From Magnaporthiopsis rhizophila (taxonomy: Eukaryota; Ascomycota; Sordariomycetes; Magnaporthales; Magnaporthaceae), in contig PYSS01000003.1 of NCBI GenBank assembly GCA_003049465.1, forward strand, positions 620,001 to 684,000: 64,000 nt of DNA, given 5' to 3'. The translations under genes and the position numbers were made by a program. Shown here piece by piece: positions 55,862-64,000 of this stretch. The first letter of the stretch is position 1; the number at the start of each line of letters is the position of its first letter. The notes beneath the pieces are model-generated. The model was not told where the DNA came from. It worked only from the letters and a program-made list of their open reading frames with translations, and did not search any database.

Positions 55862-56667
55862 TTTTGAGTTTGTGATGGATGAGAGTCTTTATTTTTCTTT
55901 GTATTTTTGTTTCTGCGTGCTGTGATGGCATCATAAGCGGACTGTAGAGTAGTGAAGCCCCGCGCATACTTTGCACGGATTAAAAGCATCCGCACTGAAA
56001 ACGCCCCTCCGGGTTCACGCCCTACCGCGTGCAAATAGTCCGACATCCGACATTCGACCGGTATAATGTCCTTCGTTTTCCAGAGGACAGCCGAGTCTCC
56101 ATGTAAGATCTGGATATTCCCAGCATGTTTTAGTAAATATCGTGGTTGCTTGTTGTAGCACCATAGGGTGCGTCCTGGCAAGTGCCTCGCCTCGACAATG
56201 GAGCTGATCACTCCTAGTTGAGTGTTGAAGGCTTCTGTTTTACCCGGATTTATTGGGAGATTCCATGCCAAACAACTTGAGAACACCTCTCGTGCTACCT
56301 TGAATATCCTAGAGTTCAGACGAGCAACTGACAAAAAGAACGAGCAAAAAGACGACGTACATAAGATCGACCTGTACGATATACTATAATGTTATTGGAT
56401 TCTTGCCAAAGAAAGCTTACCAGAGTTCCTTTTTGAATATCCGACCGGGCTGGAACCCAAGCTCCAAAGGGTGGGGGCAACGTGGCCCGGATACCCCCGC
56501 CACCTACCATTCTCGGTGTGCTTGGTGGGGCAGTGACGGTTGCCTACCCCAACGCTGCAGCTACGTTTAGACCAGCGCTCAGCTTGACTTCTGCCGCTCT
56601 CACAGCCTCATCAACCCATCCAACGCACCAGTCCCAAGCCAGAGCCTGGTTGCTGACACTCGCCACC
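55862..56667. promoter_or_regulatory. Divergent region upstream of UFD2
   Basis: 0.8 kb with no credible gene. A weak minus-strand frame (55858-56334) has no codon bias. It should contain both promoters; the UFD2 ATG sits in a good GCCACCATGG context. Confidence 0.55.
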
Positions 56668-59600
56668 ATGGATCCAGACGAGCAGCAACAGAGGCAGCCG
56701 CCAGACGAGCCGACGCTGCCGAGCGCCGAGCAGGTGAGTTTGGATTTGCTCTTATTTTACTTTACAGTACAGCCCGGAACGCCGGAGCGCCGGAGCGATG
56801 CTTATGAATCCGCCTGACTCCGCTCGACATGTTTGCAGATGCGGGCGCGCCGTCTCGCTAAGCTCGGCGGCTCTGTTGCCCCTTCTAGTTCGTCTTCAGC
56901 AGAGACCAAGCCAGCAGGGTCCGAGAAGAGTGCCACAGAGTCGTCAGGTGCCAACACACCCGCGGTCTCGTCCTCCGTCACCGCCGTCGCGAGTCCTGTG
57001 CCCTCCAGGAACCCTACCCCATCCTCCGCTCCTCGGCCGTCGCCCGCCCAGAGTCCAATCCCCTCGCGACCACAATCGGGCAAGGCCGCGTCGGTCGAAG
57101 CTTCGGCAGCGCAGACGATGACCCAGGATTCAGGTACAGCCCACAGCGCCGGGAGCACTCTCAAGAGATCCAGAGTCGATATTGATACACGACCATCAGG
57201 CATGCGGCCGCCGAAGATCCAGAAGCCGGAGTCGTTCGAGGACTGGGCCGACAGGACCATCTCGCACTTCTTCAGGGTCACCCTGGACCCCGACCACCGA
57301 GCTGATGCCCTTGGTCACCCGCTCACGTACCTGCCCAACCTCGCAAGCGAGCTCGAGGAGTCCTTGGGGAAGCCAAAGGATGGAGACAGGCTCCGGCTGT
57401 CGCAGGACAGCTTGGATGCCATTATCCTCGAAGCCGCCACATTGTTCCCCTACCAAAAACCGCTGCTCGACTATCTCCTTCCTTGCTGGAAGCGCATCAT
57501 CAGGTTCAGCAAGTCCGCTGCCATGGTGCGCAGCCCAGCGCCGGAGAAGCTTGCGCTCGTCAGTGAGGCTAAACGGCTCTGCATGAGCAACGCACTCTTC
57601 GCGCTCACGGTCCCTGATCTGTTTGGGTTTGTCCCTCCTCGCACGTGCAAGAACCGTCTGTTGTATAAAATGTATTTTTGTTTGACCGCTGACCGTCGAT
57701 GGCCACTATGGTATTTGTGTAGTCGCGAGGCAAACCCGAAGCATGACAGCCTGGCGCCCTACCTGCTCAGGGGGCTGGATAACGAGTCCGGAGTCTGCTT
57801 GGATTTCCTGGAAGAAGCCGTTAAGAGACTCGACGAAGATGAGTCCTTTACCGACGTCTTCGTCAATGCGATGGTTGAGATCAGCACGAGGCTCTCCAAG
57901 ATGAGCTTGGCAGATAACTTTAGGCCACATGTCGATGTAAGGCCTCTATTTCGGGACTATATCCCTCCCGTGTCCCGCAAAGCGATTAACCCTGTTCCCA
58001 CCTAGGTCCTCAAGCTGTATTCCAAGCACAAAGAACTCATGGTGGCACTGGCTCGGCATGATGCCTTCGTGCTCCCGACGACCACGACACCACCGTTGAT
58101 CGAGAAGGACACGATTTTGGGACCCTTCTTCCGGCTTTCACCCCTTCAGCAAATCGTGTCCAAATCCTATTTCCCGAATCCCACGTCTCTCGATGAGAAT
58201 GCGATCAGAAGCGCGCAGGACGCCATGCGCATCACGCTGTCCGCACATCAGATGGATCTTGCCGGCATTACTAACAGTTTCGTGCGCGCCAATGAAGAGA
58301 CGAGGAACCGAATGCTAGACTGGCTCGCCTTGGTTGTCAACTCGAACCACAAGCGGCGGGCCATGCAGGTCGATCCCAAGGAGGTGTCGTCAGACGGATT
58401 CATGATAAACGTCACCTACGTTGTCAACGACCTGTGCCAGCCCTTTATGGACCCGTCCTTCACCAAGGTCGGTAGGATCGACACCGACTACTTGCGGCGC
58501 AACCCCCGCGTGTCTATCAAGGACGAGACCAAGTTGAACGCGGACCAGCAGCAGTCCGACGACTTCTACTCCAAGAAAGCCGACGGAACCACCAACTTCA
58601 TCTCAGAAGTCTTTTTCCTGGGTCTTGCGGCCCACAACTACGGCAACCAGTCCATCGCCGAGCGGCTAAAGGCCATGGACAGAACAAATGATAGCTTCAG
58701 GAGAAACCTGGAAGCCTTCGAGGCAGAGCGCCATCGCCTTCTCAACGTAAGGCGGTCCATCATACTTGTAGAATGCGAGCGTCGACAAGTTCCGAGACTA
58801 ATATATCCCCGCTCGTGGCAGAACCCCACACGGCTCCGGATCTTCGATGCCCGGACCGCTCAATATCGCGAGGCTCTCGACCTCAGTTTAGCCAACAAGC
58901 ACGCGGTTGTCGGCGTGCTCACGGACGAGAAGATGCAGAACCGGTCTCTCCAATTCATGCGATATGTCACCGTCTGGCTCTTACGCGTTGCTAGCCAGAC
59001 CCCTTATACCCCTGACACATCGTTGAAGTAAGTACCGGCCACATCAATCCATATCAAGAGGTGCCTGTTCCTAACGTGAGCCTCGCAGGATTCCGTTGGC
59101 ATCTCCTCCAGCAGATGTCTTTGGCTGTCTTCCCGAGTATGCCTTGCAGATTGTTCTTGACAACTTCAAATTCGTATACAAGTATGAAATCTCCCCTCTA
59201 GCTCGAAACTATCGGACTACACGGGGGAAGCTAACCAAAAACAGCGCGATGCCACAAATACTCATATCGTCGGTCGGTGACGAGCTGATGGTCCTTTGCA
59301 TCACGCTGCTCGAATCGTCAGACTACATCCGCAACCCGTACATGAAGGCGAAACTGGTCACGCTTCTTTACTTTGGCGTCACACAGTTCTACCGGCATTG
59401 GAAGAATGGAGTCATGTCAGACATGCTCACCAATTCCAAGTTTGCCAACGAACATCTGCTCCACGCTCTCATGAAGTTCTACATAGAGTGCGAATCGACC
59501 GGAGCGAACTCGGCCTTCTACGACAAGTTCAACATCCGCTTCGAGATATCATACATTATCCAGCGAGTGTGGCCCAACACACACTACCATCAGCAGTTGA

Positions 59601-60562
59601 CGCAGCAGAGCAAGACCAACAGGGCCTTTTTCATCCGCTTTGTCAACATGCTGCTGAACGATGCCACGTACGTTCTGGACGAGGCGCTGGGCAAGTTCCA
59701 CAAGATCCATGAACTCCAGATGGAGCTCAGAGAGGCCGGGAGCCTCACGGAGGAGGAGAAACGGCAGAAACAAGATGAACTGCATACGGTGGAGGGCCAC
59801 GCAACTTCATATATGCACCTCACGAACCAGACGGTAGCCATGATGAAGCTCTTCACCGAGGCTCTGGGCGATGCTTTCACAATGCCCGAGATCGTGCAAC
59901 GTCTAGCGGGCATGCTGGACTACAACCTGGAGACTTTGGTGGGACCCAAGTCCAGCAAGCTCAAAGTCGAGAACCCGCAGAAGTACCGTTTCGAGCCCAA
60001 GATGCTACTGGCAGAAATTACGGACATCTATCTGAACCTGGGCAAGAAACCAGCCTTCATCGAGGCGGTCGCGGCGGACGGGCGGTCGTACAAGCCCGAG
60101 ACGTTCGATGCGGCGGCGCGGATCATGCAGAGCAGGGCGCTGGCGGACCATGCCAAGGTGACTGCGTGGGCGCGGCTGGCAGCAAAGGTGGTGGCTGCCA
60201 AGAAGCTGGCCGAGCAGGCCGAGCAGGACTTTGGCGAGATCCCGACCGAGTTCGAGGACCCGCTCATGAGCGACCTGATGAAGGACCCGGTGCGACTGCC
60301 GTCGGGCAACGTCGTGGACCGGTCGACCATCACGCAGCACCTGCTTTCGGACGCCAAGGACCCCTTCACTCGGCAGCCCATGAGCATCGACGACGTGGTG
60401 CCGTGCGACGAGCTTCGGGCCCAGATCGAGGCGTGGAAAGCAGGGCGGATGGCGGTGGCCAAGGAGAAGCTGGCTGCGATCGCAGATGGCAGTGCGCCAG
60501 AGGTGAGCAGCAGTGGTGGCGACTCGAGTTTTCCCAGTGCAGATTCCATGGATACCTCATAG
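56668..60562 (+). CDS. UFD2: E4 ubiquitin-chain elongation factor UFD2 (U-box)
   Basis: E4 ligase that extends ubiquitin chains on substrates handled by Cdc48/p97. Exons: 56668-56733, 56839-57626, 57723-57936, 58006-59027, 59089-59181, 59245-60562; all GT-AG in agreeing phase; 1166 residues. The start is EQMRARRLAKLGG as in other Ufd2, followed by a Ser/Pro-rich disordered segment (about 35-130). The helical Ufd2 core carries SFEDWADRTISHFF, LFGREANPKHDSLAPYLLRGL (across intron 2), GPFFRLSPL, FLGLAAHNYG, LPEYALQIVLDNFKFVYNAMPQ (across intron 5) and SDYIRNPYMKAKLVTLLY. The U-box (about 1055-1130) has FEDPLMSDLMKDPVRLPSGN, VDRSTITQHLL, DPFTRQPM. Complete and apparently functional. Confidence 0.96.
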
Positions 60563-60890
60563 ATCTCTTTTCATGGAGTATCCGTTTTGCAAGCGTTTAT
60601 TCTGCCTACTTTGTCATCATTTTTTATTACTTTATTTTCCGCGGCGGGATCATTCCTATCATCCCACACATGTTCATTGGGCTGGCATTGTGACGGAAAT
60701 ATGTGGCTTGCCCAGCGCTTGGCAAACAGCCGAATCGGGTCTCGACCATCGCGCCTGAAATGTTGGCTGCTTAGCCTTTTTTTTTTTTTCTTTTTTTTTT
60801 TTTTTGGTTCGTTTTTCTTCATTCCTCGATTGTCACTTGTGTCCAGTAGGTAGGTAGTCATCATAAGGTCAGGAGATTCCTAAGCAGTCC
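60563..60890. other. Convergent spacer with long T runs
   Basis: 330 bases between UFD2 and the FAR1-domain gene. T runs at 60777-60789 and 60791-60805 separated by one C, and TAGGTAGGTAG near 60848. No gene. Confidence 0.7.
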
Positions 60891-61688
60891 TCAACACACC
60901 GAGATCTGGGCCGAGTCGGATTCCTGCGTTGGTGTCGTCCCTTCCTCTCCGGCAACCTTTTTCTCTTTGTCAACAAGATTCTGAATATCTTTGCCCGTTA
61001 TTGCCGTGCCTGGGTGCTCTTTGCGAACAAGCTCGGCGATGGCTCGGAAGGAGAGATCTGGCTGGGTTTTGAGGAGCGCGATAACGGTCTCGCGGGCGGC
61101 TTTCAGAGCAGCTCGCCGGTGCACCGGGATGCTGGCCGGATTGACCATCTCATGGGTATGAGCGCCGTGCTTGAGCGTGAAGAACCAACCAACCAGCGGC
61201 TGCCCCCTCGGCTTGATCTGCCAAATGGACGCCCTCCACTTGCAGCCGCTCCGCAGGGTGGCCCTGACGCCCTTGTGGGTCTTTGTGTTGTGCGACGCGG
61301 CCGAGGTGCACTCAAGGTCGTAGCGGCATATGTCGACGGGCGTGTTCTCGGCTTTCTCCGCCTTGTTGCGCTTGCGATATCGCGACCTCATCACGACGAC
61401 GCCGAACCCGGCCCCGTAGGCGGTGCGCTGGACCGCCTGCATCGCGGCATCCGAGCTCGCGAATGGGACGCCCTCGAGCGAGGCGAAGCTGGGCGCGTTT
61501 GGCGACGGCGCCCACGGGCGGTTTAACGAGGGTTCGCCATCGCCGCCGCCGTCGCCATCGCCGTCGCCGCCATTGAGGGAGCGCCGCGAGGGGCGCGGGG
61601 CCGAGGGCGGAAATGGGCTGGCCGACGAGAAGGGCGTATCGGACTGGGGCTGCAGAAAGACGGAGAAGTCGAGATAGTCGTCCGCCAT
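60891..61688 (-). CDS. FAR1-type (WRKY-GCM fold) DNA-binding-domain protein
   Basis: Intronless, 265 residues, start MADDYLDFSVFLQPQ. Residues about 75-180 match the layout of a FAR1 DNA-binding domain: FASSDAAMQAVQRTAYGAGFGVVVMRSR, then Cys in CRYDLEC, Cys in SGCKWRASIW and paired His in LKHGAHTHEMVNPASIP, the C-C-H-H zinc ligands. This domain is known from Mutator-like transposases and from regulators derived from them (plant FAR1/FHY3, yeast Aft/Rcs1 relatives). A helical region follows (RRAALKAARETVIALLKTQPDLSFRAIAELVRKEHPG, probably helix-turn-helix). There is no transposase catalytic domain and no terminal inverted repeat around it, so it looks like a stand-alone regulator. The N-terminus is disordered with a DGDGDGGGDG repeat. 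Confidence 0.75.
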   Translation of the reverse strand: MADDYLDFSVFLQPQSDTPFSSASPFPPSAPRPSRRSLNGGDGDGDGGGDGEPSLNRPWAPSPNAPSFASLEGVPFASSDAAMQAVQRTAYGAGFGVVVMRSRYRKRNKAEKAENTPVDICRYDLECTSAASHNTKTHKGVRATLRSGCKWRASIWQIKPRGQPLVGWFFTLKHGAHTHEMVNPASIPVHRRAALKAARETVIALLKTQPDLSFRAIAELVRKEHPGTAITGKDIQNLVDKEKKVAGEEGTTPTQESDSAQISVC

Positions 61689-62310
61689 GGCGGCAAATTT
61701 TGTGGGTTGTGGTGCTTTTTGATTTCGCCAAAGCCCAAGTCGTCCGTCCAGTTTGTGGGGTGTCCGCGAAGTGAGGCTGTCCGTCTGTCCATCGCAGCCC
61801 AGCGAGGGGGGTTTTCGCGCGACCAGGGTAGAAAGGTCACATGAATCGTGACGGGAATGGGAGTGCTAATTAATGCGACTGGAGGGCGCTGAAGGGCCAG
61901 ACTGGTCGGACGAATGTCGGGTTGTAAATGCGCGCAATCGCCACCAATCAAGTGGTCTGAGACGGTGCCTAGCAGTACCGTTAAAATGTGCCCACCGCAG
62001 TGGGTGCCGCTAAAAAGTCCGCCCTGCAGAACCCCGGTTGCCGGGCGCTGAGGTCAGTCAATCAATCGAATTGGGATCCCAAGCGTCATGTGCGTCACTC
62101 ATGTAACAGCATGCCCGAATCTGTCCCACAGCCTCGAATCCATGCTCTCACCGTGTCTCTCAAACCTGCACGCTTTGGACCCCTCGACAGCCTCCCAAGA
62201 CCATCGACAACCCTCCCCGCCACCCTCGCATGTCGCTGCTCTGCGAGACCAGCCGTCGACCACGACTCTCCACCCGACCCGATCCATGGCATTGCTGAGC
62301 AGGCCTCGAG
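61689..62310. promoter_or_regulatory. Divergent region FAR1-domain gene / TBC gene
   Basis: 0.62 kb between head-to-head genes. No gene supported; short frames here lack bias. Confidence 0.55.
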
Positions 62311-64000
62311 ATGGACGGTGTCTCTCCCATAGCGCCGCTTGAGCGCTCAGTCTCCGAGCTCTCGGCCACGTCGACAAGGAGCCACCGTTCCACCGTCCGC
62401 GGCACCCGCAGGAAGCTCCTGTCCACCCAGTCCTCCAGCTCTGCCTCTTCCATCAACGACAAGTCCCTGACCTCCTTCCCCTCCTTTTCGCCCGGCTTGC
62501 CCAAGGATGAGGGGGACGAGTCCCCGGTCATAGTCGACAGCATCGACGCCGTCGCTTCCATTCTGGTCAAGCACCCGTCCTCGGCCAAGCCGCGCAGCCC
62601 GACGTCGACAGCCCAAACGCCCGCCTCGGCCACCTCGGCCTCGGCAGCCGCATCCATAGTTGAGAGCTTGACGGCCGCGTCCCCCGGCCTGCTGCAAACC
62701 CGACGGTCCTCCTCCTCCGGCCAAAACGGCGCCCGGAGCGCCCTCTTCGACGATGCCACCGGCACACCGACCCGCAGGATCCCCGGCGCCCTCCACCTGG
62801 CTGACGACGAGCACATCAACCGGCTCGTGGCCAAGCACGGCGCCGTGGGCCTGGTGCGTCAGGTGGCCGAGGACCTGGCGCAGCGCGACGCCCAGATCTC
62901 CGCCCTGCGGACCCGCGCCGGCGAGCGCGAGCGCGCCCTGCGCCGCATCATCCTCGAGTGCGGTCTCTCCAATCTTGACCTGGAGACGAGGCTGCGCGCC
63001 GTCGAGAGCGAGGCCAGGACCGTGGGCGCCGCACGCCGTGGTGGCCTGGAACGTGGCGTTTCGGATCTCGTCAGCGACGCTATGGCCGACAGCGTCTCCG
63101 GAGAGGGGCCCAGCTCGCCCTTGGACGGTCACGCATCGTCGTTCGACGGCCAGGCAACCATTCGCGCAGTCAGCGGCTCAGCGCCGCCGCCGCCTGCAAC
63201 GGATTCGGATGGCAATAATAACAATAGTAGAGGAACCATGAAGTTTATCAAAGATTACATATGGGGCGGGGGCGGAAGTGGGAGGAACAGTCGTTCCAGC
63301 AGCGTAAGCGGAGACGCGGCTAAGCAGGCACAGACAGTCATCCGCGCACCTGTCTCGAACGACCGGCGGCCAACGCTTCAGGACGACCTCTTCACGCCCC
63401 CAGACACGCAGTCCGTGAGGAGCTCGAGCAGGGCCTCCAGCATTAACAACGGCGTTACGGGTAGAAAGACGTCAACACCGTTCTCTACGCTGGTCAGAAT
63501 GGTTGCCGGCGGGGGCTCTCTGGCTCCCAAGGATGGCGACTTCAGGGGCAGGGCCGGCGGCTCCTCAGTAACGGGCGGCTCGATGAGGACGTCGTCAGTC
63601 TCGAGCCAGAGGACGACAGGGTCGAATCGCGCCGTGTCCACGCAGGCGGGCGGGCCCAAGGCGCTAATGTCGATGCGCAGGGTCGTCACCGGCGTGCCGA
63701 GCCTTCCAGCGTCGGGTGTCGGTCGCCCCAAGCCCGAGGAACGATGGGACTCGATGGTGAGCAGCCCCACCACCGACTCCATGTCGCAGCAGGAGAGCTA
63801 TGGGCCGGTCGAGATGGACAAGATCCTTCCCCTCGAGGGACAGCCGCCGACTCTGTCGCAGTTCTACAACAACAACTACGGCGGGTCCGGCCATCTCACG
63901 GACCGGTTCGGCTTCATCTACGACCAGCGCAGGAAGAAGCGGCAGCGGGCAACACAGCTGGCTAGCCAGGTCCTAGCCGTGGCCGCTGGTGGGAAGGCGG
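62311..64000 (+). CDS. Probable TBC-domain Rab GTPase-activating protein (3' end cut by window)
   Basis: Frame open without a stop from ATG 62311 to the window edge, 563 codons. The N-terminal about 500 residues are Ser/Thr-rich and disordered, with one conserved-looking segment: DEHINRLVAKHGAVGLVRQVAEDLAQRDAQISALR (about 170-205), continuing as a coiled coil to LEVRLRAVESEA-like sequence, and a second short segment GTMKFIKDYIWGG. Near the edge comes GHLTDRFGFIYDQRRKKRQR, the phrase that precedes the TBC domain in a group of fungal RabGAPs. The TBC domain itself, with its Arg and Gln fingers, would lie outside the window, so the call rests on this linker and layout. No intron is visible so far. 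Confidence 0.75.
   Translation, partial: MDGVSPIAPLERSVSELSATSTRSHRSTVRGTRRKLLSTQSSSSASSINDKSLTSFPSFSPGLPKDEGDESPVIVDSIDAVASILVKHPSSAKPRSPTSTAQTPASATSASAAASIVESLTAASPGLLQTRRSSSSGQNGARSALFDDATGTPTRRIPGALHLADDEHINRLVAKHGAVGLVRQVAEDLAQRDAQISALRTRAGERERALRRIILECGLSNLDLETRLRAVESEARTVGAARRGGLERGVSDLVSDAMADSVSGEGPSSPLDGHASSFDGQATIRAVSGSAPPPPATDSDGNNNNSRGTMKFIKDYIWGGGGSGRNSRSSSVSGDAAKQAQTVIRAPVSNDRRPTLQDDLFTPPDTQSVRSSSRASSINNGVTGRKTSTPFSTLVRMVAGGGSLAPKDGDFRGRAGGSSVTGGSMRTSSVSSQRTTGSNRAVSTQAGGPKALMSMRRVVTGVPSLPASGVGRPKPEERWDSMVSSPTTDSMSQQESYGPVEMDKILPLEGQPPTLSQFYNNNYGGSGHLTDRFGFIYDQRRKKRQRATQLASQVLAVAAGGKA

Noticed and set aside
1..64000. CRISPR arrays, rRNA genes, bacterial mobile elements, telomeric repeats
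   Set aside because: None seen on reading; gene structure is that of a fungal nuclear chromosome arm.

Overview
The window is nuclear DNA of a filamentous ascomycete (Pezizomycotina), most likely a Sordariomycete. The evidence is GC-rich coding sequence with C/G-ending codons, short GT-AG introns with CTGAC/CTAAC branch-point motifs, and fungal-only families (AcuK/ERT1 regulator, HET-domain protein, Chs7-type membrane protein, DUF1763 LYR protein). No bacterial operons, CRISPR array, rRNA or convincing tRNA was seen. All splice models were worked out by hand from the bases, using phase agreement and family conservation.

Layout. 1-2179 (-): 3'-truncated RIX7 ribosome-biogenesis AAA ATPase. 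3032-4647 (-): SLC25 mitochondrial carrier. 7118-7633 (-): small LYR-motif protein. 8175-10.9 kb (-): hexose-type MFS transporter with an unusual long N-terminal extension. 14893-16166 (+): six-exon Chs7-family protein. 17584-19327 (+): TFIIH subunit SSL1. 19943-21211 (-): 4-hydroxyphenylpyruvate dioxygenase. 23072-27588 (+): xanthine dehydrogenase. 27746-31231 (-): meiotic SPO22/ZIP4-like protein. 32052-34284 (-): AcuK/ERT1 gluconeogenesis activator whose zinc cluster is split over micro-exons. 35219-38230 (-): calpain-like protease. 39110-44504 (-): a decayed pair, a sugar transporter with three in-frame TAG codons and a GH3 beta-glucosidase with two frameshifts. 44933-45280 (-): small orphan gene. 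46437-47321 (-): MobA-like nucleotidyltransferase. 48062-50387 (-): HET-domain gene with a frameshift. 50762-51508 (-): GINS subunit PSF2. 52197-53921 (+): RING/TRAF-type zinc-finger protein. 54305-55861 (-): alpha/beta-hydrolase-like plus SnoaL-like protein. 56668-60562 (+): E4 ubiquitin ligase UFD2. 60891-61688 (-): FAR1-type DNA-binding-domain protein. 62311-64000 (+): 5' part of a probable TBC/RabGAP protein.

Most genes are unrelated housekeeping genes, as is normal for a fungal chromosome. Themes are nutrient use (two sugar transporters, GH3 enzyme, AcuK, HPPD, xanthine dehydrogenase), molybdenum metabolism (xanthine dehydrogenase and a MobA-like protein) and ubiquitin (UFD2, RING protein). 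I see no clear new multi-gene system. The most notable signals are the co-decayed beta-glucosidase/transporter pair beside intact neighbours, the frameshifted HET gene, the FAR1-domain single-copy-looking gene, the transporter with a roughly 200-residue N-terminal extension and no visible in-frame start, and the micro-exon zinc cluster of AcuK.
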